Source: a virus. From it: a stretch of DNA of 24,027 bases. Shown one piece after another: positions 7,422 to 15,312 of this stretch. The DNA lies in the IMG/VR virus record IMGVR_UViG_3300020034_000069, positions 1-24,027 of that record; one strand, written 5' to 3'. Below the pieces are notes generated by a model. The model was not told the origin of the DNA. It saw only the letters and a program-made list of their open reading frames with translations, and made no database searches. Positions within the stretch are counted from its first letter, which is position 1, and every line of letters starts with the position of its first letter. The position numbers were made by a program, and so were the translations under genes.

Positions 7422-8771
7422 TTAGCCGAAGGTCGAGCTAAATGCGCTGGTGCTTTCGACGCGCATGAAGAACTGGTTATTTTCGATCAGGGTGCCGTAG
7501 AAGCATTTCCAACCGACGATGCGCAGCTGGTTCAGCGGATCGGACTTGTCGGCGTCCGTCAGGTAAGTAAACTCGGCGTCCGACAGCATGACCTGACCGT
7601 AGGCGCCGCGCCCGAAGATATAGTTCGGGTAAACGGTAATGCCCGTGGTCGGAGCTGCCGGCGGCTGCTGCGCGGTGCCAAGCCCGGTGATCACAACGGT
7701 GGCTCCCGGGGCGATCTGGACTGCCTGACCTTGCAGCGGACCAGTGGTCGGACCGGAAGTCGAGAGCCCAAGGCTGGACCCAACCATCGAAGCCGAGGTC
7801 GATACGTAGACGTTGTAGGTGAAGCCAGTCGTCACCGGAACGGTGACTTGGATCGAGCCGTTCGGGCCGGTCACGCTGATCGAGTTGCTGATCTGCAAGA
7901 CTTGGCTTTCGAACTGGTTCTGCGTGTCGGAGCCGGTGACCTGAATGAAGTACGACGCGGTCGCAAGCGCGCCGGCCGAACCCGCGGTACCCTGTACAGC
8001 CGCAACACCAGTCCAGCTCGGGACCATGTTCGACTGCACGAAGCGAATGCCGTTCCACTCGCCTGCCTCAAAGTTATAGAGGCGGTTGATGTCCGAGTAG
8101 GACCACGCGGTCTGCACCGTGCTGTTCTGTCGGAAGTCGGCCATCGGGAACGGATGCATCACACTGACGTAGTGAGGCATGGCCCGTGGGTTGCTCGACG
8201 CCTTGGCGCCACCGGCGTCGGCTTCGAGCTTCATATCGGTCATCTCGTCGCCGTTATAGCGCGGTGCCCCGAGCGTGTAGAGCTGCGCGTAGGCGCGGGT
8301 GATCTCGAAGGGGTTGATGACGTCACCCGCCTGCAGGGCAGCGCGGGAGCCTCGGGAGTTCACGTAGTTGATCTGCGTGCCCGAGTTCAGAGTGTTGAAG
8401 GTGTTGCGTTCGAGCGTCTCGCCGATCTGCAGGCCGATCAGCTCAATCGCCTTCTGAAAGAGCGGATGGTAGATGGTCAGCTCGGCGACGTCAGTGATCG
8501 TGATCTTGTCGCCCCACTGTTGGACGACAGCCGAGACCTGCTGGATCGACATCGTCTCGCCGATCGGCGGGACGCCTTCGGAGAGCGGTGCGAACGGGAG
8601 CGGGACACGCAGGTAGCGGGTCGCGGTGTAGGTGGTGCCGCGGCCCTTGGGGAGCCGAAGTGGGTCACCGAAGCGGTAGACGACAAGCTGGCGTCGAGCT
8701 AACGGAAGCGTCTCTTCCGCGATGTAATTTACGATGTCGGCGGTAAAGCCGGACGCCAGATTGGTCGCCAT
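7422..8771 (-). CDS. Major capsid protein (N4 gp56-like family) with inserted Ig-like domain
   Basis: 449 aa. ATG at 8771 with AGGAG eight bases upstream. The N-terminal MATNLASGFTADIVNYIAEE with TLPLARRQLVVYRFGDPLRL, followed by GTTYTATRYLRVPLPFAPLS and EGVPPIGETMSIQQVSAVVQ, and the C-terminal YIFGRGAYGQVMLSD, are features I associate with N4 gp56-type HK97-fold capsid proteins. Residues about 254-379 do not belong to that fold: they are Thr/Ser/Gly-rich with alternating strands (SYFIQVTGSDTQ, SIQVTVPVTTGFTYNVYVST, QAVQIAPGATVVITGLG) like a fibronectin/Ig-type beta sandwich, bounded by MVPSW and VYPNYIFG. It follows the scaffold gene directly. Capsid identity is well supported by scaffold neighbour and size; the exact family is less sure. 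Confidence 0.87.
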   Translation of the reverse strand: MATNLASGFTADIVNYIAEETLPLARRQLVVYRFGDPLRLPKGRGTTYTATRYLRVPLPFAPLSEGVPPIGETMSIQQVSAVVQQWGDKITITDVAELTIYHPLFQKAIELIGLQIGETLERNTFNTLNSGTQINYVNSRGSRAALQAGDVINPFEITRAYAQLYTLGAPRYNGDEMTDMKLEADAGGAKASSNPRAMPHYVSVMHPFPMADFRQNSTVQTAWSYSDINRLYNFEAGEWNGIRFVQSNMVPSWTGVAAVQGTAGSAGALATASYFIQVTGSDTQNQFESQVLQISNSISVTGPNGSIQVTVPVTTGFTYNVYVSTSASMVGSSLGLSTSGPTTGPLQGQAVQIAPGATVVITGLGTAQQPPAAPTTGITVYPNYIFGRGAYGQVMLSDAEFTYLTDADKSDPLNQLRIVGWKCFYGTLIENNQFFMRVESTSAFSSTFG

Positions 8772-8791
8772 GTAGCCCTCTCCTGTGCTAA

Positions 8792-8811
8792 GATCGGACT
8801 ACAGCCCGATC
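8792..8811 (-). other. Weak hairpin at scaffold stop / capsid leader
   Basis: GATCGG (8792-8797) pairs with CCGATC (8806-8811) around an 8-base loop, overlapping the scaffold stop codon and lying just before the strong capsid SD. A six-base stem could be chance. If real it may set the ratio of capsid to scaffold translation. Confidence 0.3.
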
Positions 8812-9613
8812 AGAAAGTCAGTTTCTCCAAGCGCTTTCGGCGAGCTTCGCTTTCGTTGACTTGCCGGCCGCGCTGGTTCGTCACGGCGCCGCGGCCATTA
8901 GCCGGGCGGGTACTCTCGCGCTCGACGCGCTCTTGACCTTCCTTACGGAGCTTGCCGCCGCGCTTTTCCGCGTCTGCCAGCATCCGCTCGCCGAGCTTAT
9001 ATTTCATGATGGTCTCCCTATCGGCTGGCGTTCCTGCCTGCAGCAAGCGCTGAAACTCCGCTTCTACGACTGGCTGCATCTTCCGGTACACCGGGTTGAC
9101 CGCAGCCTTGGCATTGAAGCTCGCAGCATCTTGGCTAACCGCAATCTCGCGCCGTAGGTTGGCCTCCCTTGCCTGTGCGATCCGCTCCGACTTGTGGAGC
9201 TTGTAATCCATCCGTTCTTCGGGGGACATGAGCTGCAACCGTGCAGTCTCCTGTTCCTCCGTCAGCTGCTGGTTCCGCTGCATGTCTGCGGTGCGGAACC
9301 GCTGTAATTCTGCCTCTAGTGCGTCGGCCCGGGCCTTGTGCTCGGCGCGCTCGGTAGCGAGCCGCTGAACCCGGTTCTCACGCCGGCTTGGCTGGCGGCG
9401 CTCTTGCTCGCCGTCATCATCACCAGCGTCGACATCTAGCTCGCCTTGTTCCCCATCCCCTTCTTCCCCGCCAAGCTGCTCGGTGTCGCCTGAAAGGTCT
9501 GTCTCCCCTTCGTCGCCATCCTCCTCCCCGCCGGCGTCGTCGTTTTGCCCGGGGTCGTTCGCGGTCTGGCGTTTACGGAGTTCTTCCTGGTCATCTGCGA
9601 TTTCCTTCGGCAT
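8810..9613 (-). CDS. Scaffolding protein
   Basis: 267 aa. I start at ATG 9613 (MPKEIADDQEELRKRQTAND), which has GGAGAG nine bases upstream; the longer frame starts inside the untranslated leader. Residues 22-75 are extremely acidic (GEEDGDEGETDLSGDTEQLG). Residues 80-165 are coiled coil (ERAEHKARADALEAELQRFR, NQQLTEEQETARLQLMSPEE). The C-terminus is basic (SEARRKRLEKLTF), the usual capsid-binding tail. Acidic helical proteins with a basic tail just before the major capsid gene are typical phage scaffolds that are removed from the head during maturation. No protease gene is visible nearby. Confidence 0.85.
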   Translation of the reverse strand: MPKEIADDQEELRKRQTANDPGQNDDAGGEEDGDEGETDLSGDTEQLGGEEGDGEQGELDVDAGDDDGEQERRQPSRRENRVQRLATERAEHKARADALEAELQRFRTADMQRNQQLTEEQETARLQLMSPEERMDYKLHKSERIAQAREANLRREIAVSQDAASFNAKAAVNPVYRKMQPVVEAEFQRLLQAGTPADRETIMKYKLGERMLADAEKRGGKLRKEGQERVERESTRPANGRGAVTNQRGRQVNESEARRKRLEKLTF

Positions 9614-9814
9614 GTTCACTCTCTCCAGCAGATTACGTCTGCAAAACGAGCAACGCCTTCCGGGCGTCAATCGGGTCAGTGACTTACGGCCACCAGTCGA
9701 TAGCGCACTTTAAGCGGGAGCCGTGGCCAATGTCAATTAGCCACGGTTCCGATAGAACGGGCCACTAAACGTAGCATCGTCAAGCTCCGCGGTCGTAAGA
9801 TCGCGGTGCCCTCT
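9614..9814. other. Non-coding gap between lysis and head genes
   Basis: 201 nt with no convincing gene on either strand. It holds the candidate promoter and the inverted repeat 9721-9746. A short GC inverted match (CCGCG/CGCGG) lies just after the endolysin stop, with no T-tract, so I see no clear terminator for the lysis genes. Confidence 0.6.
9707..9736 (-). promoter_or_regulatory. Candidate sigma70-type promoter for head genes
   Basis: On the minus strand a perfect -35 TTGACA (9736-9731) is followed after 18 bases by TAAAGT (9712-9707), which matches four of six -10 bases. It lies in the 201-nt non-coding gap between endolysin and scaffold, the second-largest gap in the window, giving a leader of about 90 nt. 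The -35 lies in the loop of an inverted repeat (CCGTGGC 9721-9727 with GCCACGG 9740-9746), which could be an operator or chance. Confidence 0.45.
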
Positions 9815-10825
9815 TCAAGCCTTCTGCGCCTTAAGCGCCGCACCAGCAGCTTGTAGTTGATCGCCGATATCGTGCATGTGGCCGGCAATCACAGTCAGCG
9901 CGTTGGCTGCAGTGACCTTGCCTTGCGCAATTTCGCCTGCGAACTCCACAAGTTCTTTTGCGATCGGCACGAACGGCTGGATCATGCGCGCCTGCGGGAC
10001 GAACGCCGAAATCATGTTGAGAACGTTCGAGCCGATGTCAATGAAACCATTGATCTTCTGCACGTCGATCTGAAAGCCGGGCGCGGCGGGTACCGGCACG
10101 GGCGTCGGGGTCGGTTGAGTAGACACGGGGGGCTCCTGGGGTTGCGCCGGCACATTGACCGGCGTTGGGACTACGGGCGGCGTGGGCTGCACAGGCGTCG
10201 GCGCCTTCGGCTCGTCGGCCACGCCTTCAGGCGTCTCGCGCTCGATTTGAATGCTGGGGTCTAGGTCCATCAGCGCGGCAAGCACGGCGGCGCAGCCTAG
10301 CTGTCTGTCCACCGCCGAGCCGCTCCATACGCCATCGGCGACATACTTGCCCCCGGGTCCGGCCGGCGGGTCGTAAGTATTGGTACCCGCCCACACGTAG
10401 GCAGAGGGACGGCCATGGTTGTAATAGCCCCAGCCGTTGAAGCTCTCCCACCAGTACAGCGCCTTCTCAAGTCGCCAGTCGACAACCTTGTTCAGCTTGT
10501 GATCTTCAAGCGCGACGATCGCCGCGCGCTCCCAAGCATCGTCACCGTAGTAAGGGCCTTGGCCCTTCGGGACGTTGGTGCTTACGCGGTTGAGCGGGTC
10601 GCCCTGCGCGAGCTGTGTCGAGAAGTCAGCGTCGCTCTCGCGGTTATGCGTGCAGGCGATCCACCACCACGGCACGCCCGTCTTGGCCTCAACAGACTGA
10701 TACTGCGCCTTGTGCGCCAGCAGCTTCTTAGCCGCAGCAGCAGCTTCGGCAGGACGCGTGAATTTGATGCTATCGAGTTCTTGCGAGTAGGTTGGCCAGA
10801 TTGATTTGTATGTCGGCGCGCTCAT
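9815..10825 (-). CDS. Endolysin, COG5526-type lysozyme with Pro-rich linker
   Basis: 336 aa. ATG 10825 overlaps the holin stop as ATGA, so I reject the longer frame that starts inside the holin gene. Residues about 35-190 form the catalytic domain: VPWWWIACTHNRESDADFST (51-70) holds the conserved H..E, with Glu63 the probable catalytic acid. QLAQGDPLNRVSTNVPKGQG (71-90), AWERAAIVAL and YWWESFNGWGYYNHGRPSAY are also signatures of phage lysozyme-family (COG5526-like) muramidases that cut peptidoglycan. Residues 208-250 are a Pro/Thr/Val linker. Residues 251-336 are an extra helical domain with hydrophobic stretches (NVLNMISAFVPQARMIQPFV). There is no signal peptide, so it depends on the holin for release. 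Confidence 0.88.
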   Translation of the reverse strand: MSAPTYKSIWPTYSQELDSIKFTRPAEAAAAAKKLLAHKAQYQSVEAKTGVPWWWIACTHNRESDADFSTQLAQGDPLNRVSTNVPKGQGPYYGDDAWERAAIVALEDHKLNKVVDWRLEKALYWWESFNGWGYYNHGRPSAYVWAGTNTYDPPAGPGGKYVADGVWSGSAVDRQLGCAAVLAALMDLDPSIQIERETPEGVADEPKAPTPVQPTPPVVPTPVNVPAQPQEPPVSTQPTPTPVPVPAAPGFQIDVQKINGFIDIGSNVLNMISAFVPQARMIQPFVPIAKELVEFAGEIAQGKVTAANALTVIAGHMHDIGDQLQAAGAALKAQKA

Positions 10826-11199
10826 GATGCACCTATAGCTTCTTGGGCGGTGGGAGTGTCCATGACTTTTTCGTTTGTGGCGAGGGCGCCACTGTTGGCG
10901 ACTGCCTGCGTCGTCACAATCGCCTTCACTTCGGGCTGCGAAGCTGCGGCGCTGATTATATTCGTCTTGTTGTGACTGAACAGACCCTTCACCAAGGTAG
11001 CCACCGACGACACTGCGCCAAACGCCGCGATCCAGAAATCCGGCCGCGTCGCTAAATCCATGAGCTGCTTCACCTGATCGTCCGTCAAGCGCAAGCGTGC
11101 AACAAAGTAGCCCAACAATCCAGCGCCACCGAAGTTGAACAACCAACGGAACGCACCTGCGGTTTGTTGCGGGGTAACCTCAAACCCGGAGATTTTCAT
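10822..11199 (-). CDS. Putative holin, two transmembrane segments
   Basis: 125 aa. ATG at 11199 (MKISGFEVTPQQTAGAFRWL) overlaps the fibre stop as ATGA. Two membrane segments are visible: about residues 15-36 (FRWLFNFGGAGLLGYFVARL) and 52-73 (DFWIAAFGAVSSVATLVKGL). The tail (NIISAAASQPEVKAIVTTQA) is the conserved C-terminal feature of the Pam3 gp28-like putative holins, which share the motif of small residues followed by PEV and VTT. It overlaps the endolysin gene by ATGA, the classic holin-lysin order. It would form lesions in the inner membrane to release the endolysin. No spanin genes are seen next to it. Confidence 0.8.
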   Translation of the reverse strand: MKISGFEVTPQQTAGAFRWLFNFGGAGLLGYFVARLRLTDDQVKQLMDLATRPDFWIAAFGAVSSVATLVKGLFSHNKTNIISAAASQPEVKAIVTTQAVANSGALATNEKVMDTPTAQEAIGAS

Positions 11200-13454
11200 C
11201 GCATGATTTCCTGTATCCGCAGGGACGTCTGTACTGAGTTCGGGTTCCACTTCACTGACGTCAGCGTGGGGGTCTTGACCGCAACTGCGTAAGTCGTGAG
11301 CGACGTTGTGTTAGGGAAATCCTGCGCCATCATCGTGACGGGCGCGTAGATGTCCACCCCGTCTACTGTGCCCGTCTTGCCCAGCGCAAAGATGAACGGC
11401 GCCGAGCCGATCGCCGTAGCGCCCCGCAGGATCGACGCGTCGATTTGAGACGTGGCCCCGGAGGCGCTACCCACCGTCCCGTTGTACATGTGCCCGCTGG
11501 CTTCGACCACGACAACGTTCGCGGCGCTGCTGACAATGATCCCCTGCGACAAGCCTGTGGTTGCGTAGGTGTTGATCGCGACTGTCGTGGGCGAGCTGTC
11601 AACCTTGTAGTAACTGCGCACCTGATCGCCCGGCCGATGCACGCCAGGGCTCAACATCTGCGTCGTGATGTAGTTCGATGTCGTCCACGTGCCGGCAGTG
11701 ACGCCCGAGGAATTCCATTCGAGGTAGCCAAGAATAATCAGCGCCTTGTTCGTGGTCGCTGTGCCCGTGTAGACAACGCCAGCAGTATCGGCACCGCCAG
11801 CACCGCCTTCGGCCGTGGTCGCTGCAATGATCCCTTCGTTCAGCGGGAACAAATTGGCGGTGTCCCAAAGATTGACGACACCGACGCGGAACGTGCCTGC
11901 GTCATTGATGCCAACCACCCACAGCCGAATGGCATTGGCCGACACGACGCCCAACGTCGAGCCCGACGACACCACCAGCGAATTCGCCGCAGTCAAGCTC
12001 AAGACGGTAGCAGTGCCAGTCGTCCCGGTCACATCGCGGAACACCGCCGTGACAGGGTCGCCCGCGCTCGGGTCAGCCCCGGCGTTGGTCTTAACTGCAA
12101 TCGTCAGCGCACCGCCCGCAGCCGACACTGCAAGAGCACCGTTGATAAAAACCGGGTTCTGCCCATAGACCGGCGACACGCCCGCGGCCGTGGTCCACGT
12201 CAGCGCACTGCCGTTGCCGTTGCTCGTGAGGAACTGCCCCGAGGTGCCCGGCGTGCTCGGCAGGATCATCTGCCAATTGCCGGCGGCGGCTTGCGGCCGC
12301 ATCGTCACCGCGCCCGACGTGTTACCGTTGAACAGGAGCTGCCCGGCGATCGAGCCCGAGGCGCCGAGCGACAGCGACGCCGACGCCGTGCTGCCCGAGA
12401 ACTGCCCGAGCTGCAGCGCGCCGTCCGTGCCGCCTTGGATGTTGACGCGCGCCCCGCCGGAGCCCGCCCCCGAGGTCGGACGAAGCGCGAGCGTCGAGCC
12501 TACCGCCGAGCCGCCATAGACGATCGGCGAGGTCGTAGACGTAGCGAACGTGCCAACCGGCGCCACCACCGACGTGCTTGCCGTCATCGTGGTGTTCGAG
12601 TTGACACCACCAGTCGCGAACAGCGTCCCAGTGGTAATCGTGGGGACCGTCAGCGAGCCTGCGATCGACGGGGTCGACGTGAAGGTTGGGACACCGCCGG
12701 GCGAGGCCAGGATCATTCCGGTTGAGCCGGTCTTGGTCGTGATCGGGCTCGTGCCTGCACCGACAACAACGCCGTTGCTCGTGATCGTCGCAACGCCCGT
12801 GCCCCCATGCGCGACGTCAACGACGCCCGTAAGCGCGAGGGTCGTCGGCGTGCCGTAGCTCAACGCGAGCGGCGCCGTCGCCGTCAGGTTGGCCGACGTG
12901 ATCGGACAAACCGCATAGGCCGGCGGGGTGCTCGGGCCAGTGCTGACCAAGCACAGCCCCGCGGTGCCCGGCGTCGCGGTGGTTGGGTTGAACGCCCAAG
13001 TAAGATCGTTCCCAACCCCGTTCGACTGCAGCACATAGCCGCTAGGCCCAGGCTGCAGCACCTGCCACGAGCCGTTGAGGCCGAAGGATGCCTTCATCGG
13101 AATGCCGCCGATTACAGGCGGGCGCACGATGTCAAAACCGAGCGTGTCAAGGAACTGCGACTGCGTGATTGGCGTCGGGTTGGCACTGCCACCAGTGACG
13201 TTGCCAAGCACCGTGTTCGTCGTCATGAACGGCAGCTTGAACTGCGACACCGACGACAGGTCGAACGTCCAGCTAGGCTGCGCGGTCGGGCCTTGCGACT
13301 GCAGGAGCTGCCCCACCTGCCCTCCCGGCACCGGAGCCCACCCGGACGGTCCACGATAGATCATGTCGCCGGGACTGGCGGCGAAGAACGTATTCTGCGC
13401 AGCGACTTCGAGCGGCGCGAGCGCCAACAATGCGGCGAGTAGAAATCGCTTCAT
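11196..13454 (-). CDS. Long tail fibre-like protein with Sec signal peptide
   Basis: 752 aa. ATG 13454 overlaps the preceding stop as ATGA. Residues 1-20 (MKRFLLAALLALAPLEVAAQ) are a textbook signal peptide. The body is Thr/Ser/Gly-rich with fibre repeats: GQLLQSQGPTAQPSW (48-62), GYVLQSNGVGNDLTW (139-153) and, further on, GQFLTSNGNGSALTW share one pattern, and VVDVAHGGTG (211-220) is the GGTG fibre motif. Other fibre-type pieces are TVLGNVTGGSANPTPIT and beta-rich stretches to the end. The C-terminal 250 residues look like a globular beta domain and may bind the receptor. The mature part has two cysteines (168 and 183). Probably the main adsorption fibre. The signal peptide is unexpected, and its use is not known. 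Confidence 0.8.
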   Translation of the reverse strand: MKRFLLAALLALAPLEVAAQNTFFAASPGDMIYRGPSGWAPVPGGQVGQLLQSQGPTAQPSWTFDLSSVSQFKLPFMTTNTVLGNVTGGSANPTPITQSQFLDTLGFDIVRPPVIGGIPMKASFGLNGSWQVLQPGPSGYVLQSNGVGNDLTWAFNPTTATPGTAGLCLVSTGPSTPPAYAVCPITSANLTATAPLALSYGTPTTLALTGVVDVAHGGTGVATITSNGVVVGAGTSPITTKTGSTGMILASPGGVPTFTSTPSIAGSLTVPTITTGTLFATGGVNSNTTMTASTSVVAPVGTFATSTTSPIVYGGSAVGSTLALRPTSGAGSGGARVNIQGGTDGALQLGQFSGSTASASLSLGASGSIAGQLLFNGNTSGAVTMRPQAAAGNWQMILPSTPGTSGQFLTSNGNGSALTWTTAAGVSPVYGQNPVFINGALAVSAAGGALTIAVKTNAGADPSAGDPVTAVFRDVTGTTGTATVLSLTAANSLVVSSGSTLGVVSANAIRLWVVGINDAGTFRVGVVNLWDTANLFPLNEGIIAATTAEGGAGGADTAGVVYTGTATTNKALIILGYLEWNSSGVTAGTWTTSNYITTQMLSPGVHRPGDQVRSYYKVDSSPTTVAINTYATTGLSQGIIVSSAANVVVVEASGHMYNGTVGSASGATSQIDASILRGATAIGSAPFIFALGKTGTVDGVDIYAPVTMMAQDFPNTTSLTTYAVAVKTPTLTSVKWNPNSVQTSLRIQEIMR

Positions 13455-14377
13455 GGCGATGCCCCAATGGCAGTTAGGTAGGTGTTCAGAATGTTGTAGA
13501 ACGCCAGCTCTTTCCCTGTGAGCGAAGCGCCGATGGCCCCCGCTGCCTGCTGACGGATGGAGAAGTCAGCAGTCTGAGCACCCAAGAGACTACCTGTCCC
13601 GCTAGAGAGGGCGGCGGATGTAGATGCGACATCCGCTCCTACTTGAACGCCGTTGCGCCAACCACGCTGAATTGACGAAGAAGGTCGCTGTATTCCAATT
13701 AACCCGGTCCCGTCAGTATTCGCACGAGTGACAGAGGCGCTGCCTTCCACTGTTCCAACGAGATTGTCACTCGCATTGCGCGCAAAAATGCGGTAACCGC
13801 CAGCCGCGTTCCGCCCCATATCCGCGCTTGCGGATTGACCATCCGTGCGCGACCAAAACCACAACGAGCCGTCATTTTGTGTGATCTTTACGCCGTTGGT
13901 GCCCGGTGACCACGCAAAGTTTAAGCGAGACGTGGAACCATCACCCTGATACCCGCGGTCCACTGTAAACGTCGGCACGCCAACAGCGACCAACGTAAAC
14001 GAGCCCGGCGTGATCCAATTGATCAACCCGTTCTGAGCCGCCTCTGCGGCGAGCACCCAAAAAACATCAAGGTCATCCCAAATGGTCGCGGCTTTGAGCG
14101 ACACCACCATGTTGTTGATCAACACCTTGCGCGCTGATGACGGCGCGGGAGACATCGCGTTGAAGATCGCAATCGACGCCGGGTCGAACGAAGGCGTCAC
14201 TCCTGTGGTTTTTAGAAAGCCCGAACTGTTGACTTGAAACGTCGTCGCCTGTCGATTGATCAGTGTTGGTGAAGTGAGGTTGTACAGCCCACCCCACAGC
14301 TCCGCAGGCGTCTGCGCCGGCAGTGAGCCGATCGCAACACCGAGCAGCAGCAAAAACGCGAGAACTGCCCTCTTCAT
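13451..14377 (-). CDS. Exported lectin-like fibre protein, paralogue B
   Basis: 308 aa. ATG 14377 overlaps the preceding stop as ATGA. Residues 1-22 (MKRAVLAFLLLLGVAIGSLP) are a signal peptide, followed by the module GGLYNLTSPTLINRQATTFQ with VNSSGFL. The first 56 residues are almost identical to those of the next gene upstream. The middle (VDRGYQGDGSTSRLNFAWSP, GVKITQNDGSLWFWSRTDG, RGWRNGVQVG) resembles ConA/LamG-type beta-sandwich lectin domains. The C-terminus (IRQQAAGAIGASLTGKELAF) is shared with the paralogue. It has no cysteines in the mature protein, unlike its five exported neighbours. A glycan-binding virion or surface role is inferred. Confidence 0.78.
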   Translation of the reverse strand: MKRAVLAFLLLLGVAIGSLPAQTPAELWGGLYNLTSPTLINRQATTFQVNSSGFLKTTGVTPSFDPASIAIFNAMSPAPSSARKVLINNMVVSLKAATIWDDLDVFWVLAAEAAQNGLINWITPGSFTLVAVGVPTFTVDRGYQGDGSTSRLNFAWSPGTNGVKITQNDGSLWFWSRTDGQSASADMGRNAAGGYRIFARNASDNLVGTVEGSASVTRANTDGTGLIGIQRPSSSIQRGWRNGVQVGADVASTSAALSSGTGSLLGAQTADFSIRQQAAGAIGASLTGKELAFYNILNTYLTAIGASP

Positions 14378-15312
14378 GGTGTGGCCCCAACTGCGAGCAT
14401 GTAGGTGTTCATGATATTGAAGAAAGCCAACTCTTCACCAGTGAGCGCCGCACACCACGCCCCCATGGCTTGCTGTCGTGCTGAAAACTGTGGAGACGCA
14501 ACACCGTTCCCATTTACCCCCAACATCCACGCCGGATTGGTTGCAACCCCGCCGCTGTTGGTGACAACATTAACGCCTAGCTGAACCCCACTGCGCCAAT
14601 ATTTTTTTGTCGCGCTGTCAGGACGCGAGATGCCAAACATCCCCACCGACGTCGCGTTCGCCATAGTGGTGGCATTGCCGTCGTTGAGATTGCCGGAAAA
14701 CACGTTCCCCGCGGTTCGAAGCGATGCGGCGTGTCCCAAAGCTCCATTCACGCCGATCTCGCGATTAGTAGTTGTGCTTTCGGTGCGCGACCACACCCAC
14801 AGCGATGCGCTGTCTTGAACAAACTTCACGCCATTTGTGGAGGCTGTCCAAGTAGTGTCAATCCGTGAATTTACCCCATTACCCGTGTATCCTCGATCAA
14901 CCACAAACGGCGGAGCTAGAGTTGGGACCAACGTAAACGCGCCGGGGCTTTTCCAATTTATCCTGGCATTCTGCGCAGCCTCCGCAGCCGTCACATACAA
15001 AAGATCACAGTCATCCCAAATGGTCGCGGCTTTGAGTGCAACCACCGTGCTGTTGATCAGAATTTTGCGCGCGTCGGAAGGAGCGGGAGAGAACGCATTG
15101 AAGATCGCCGTTGCCGCGGGGTCGAATGCCCCAATCGACGTCGTGCGAAGGAAGCCCGAGCTGTTGACTTGGAACGTCGTCGCCTGTCGATTGATCAGCG
15201 TCGGCGATGTGAGATTGTAGAGACCACCCCAAAGCTCGGCAGGCGTCTGCGCCGGCAGTGAGCCGATCGCGACACCGAGCAGCAGTAGGAATGCAAGAGC
15301 CGATCGCCTCAC
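14374..15312 (-). CDS. Exported lectin-like fibre protein, paralogue A
   Basis: 312 aa. GTG 15312 in a GTGA overlap with the preceding stop. It shares the signal peptide and N-terminal module with paralogue B, both at protein level and nearly at DNA level (15153-15312 against 14218-14377). The central lectin-like domain is colinear but diverged (VDRGYTGNGVNSRIDTTWTA, GVKFVQDSASLWVWSRTEST, KKYWRSGVQLGVNV). The C-terminus (ARQQAMGAWCAALTGEELAF) is again conserved. Two cysteines lie in the mature part. Tandem duplication with a conserved anchor and changed centre is common in receptor-binding proteins, so these two may bind different host glycans. Confidence 0.78.
   Translation of the reverse strand: MRRSALAFLLLLGVAIGSLPAQTPAELWGGLYNLTSPTLINRQATTFQVNSSGFLRTTSIGAFDPAATAIFNAFSPAPSDARKILINSTVVALKAATIWDDCDLLYVTAAEAAQNARINWKSPGAFTLVPTLAPPFVVDRGYTGNGVNSRIDTTWTASTNGVKFVQDSASLWVWSRTESTTTNREIGVNGALGHAASLRTAGNVFSGNLNDGNATTMANATSVGMFGISRPDSATKKYWRSGVQLGVNVVTNSGGVATNPAWMLGVNGNGVASPQFSARQQAMGAWCAALTGEELAFFNIMNTYMLAVGATP

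Noticed and set aside
7731-8702. 323-aa plus-strand frame
   Set aside because: Antisense of the major capsid gene with Arg/Val-rich random-looking composition.
11445-12725. 426-aa plus-strand frame
   Set aside because: Shadow of the long fibre gene; GC-rich codon pattern makes long Arg-rich antisense frames.
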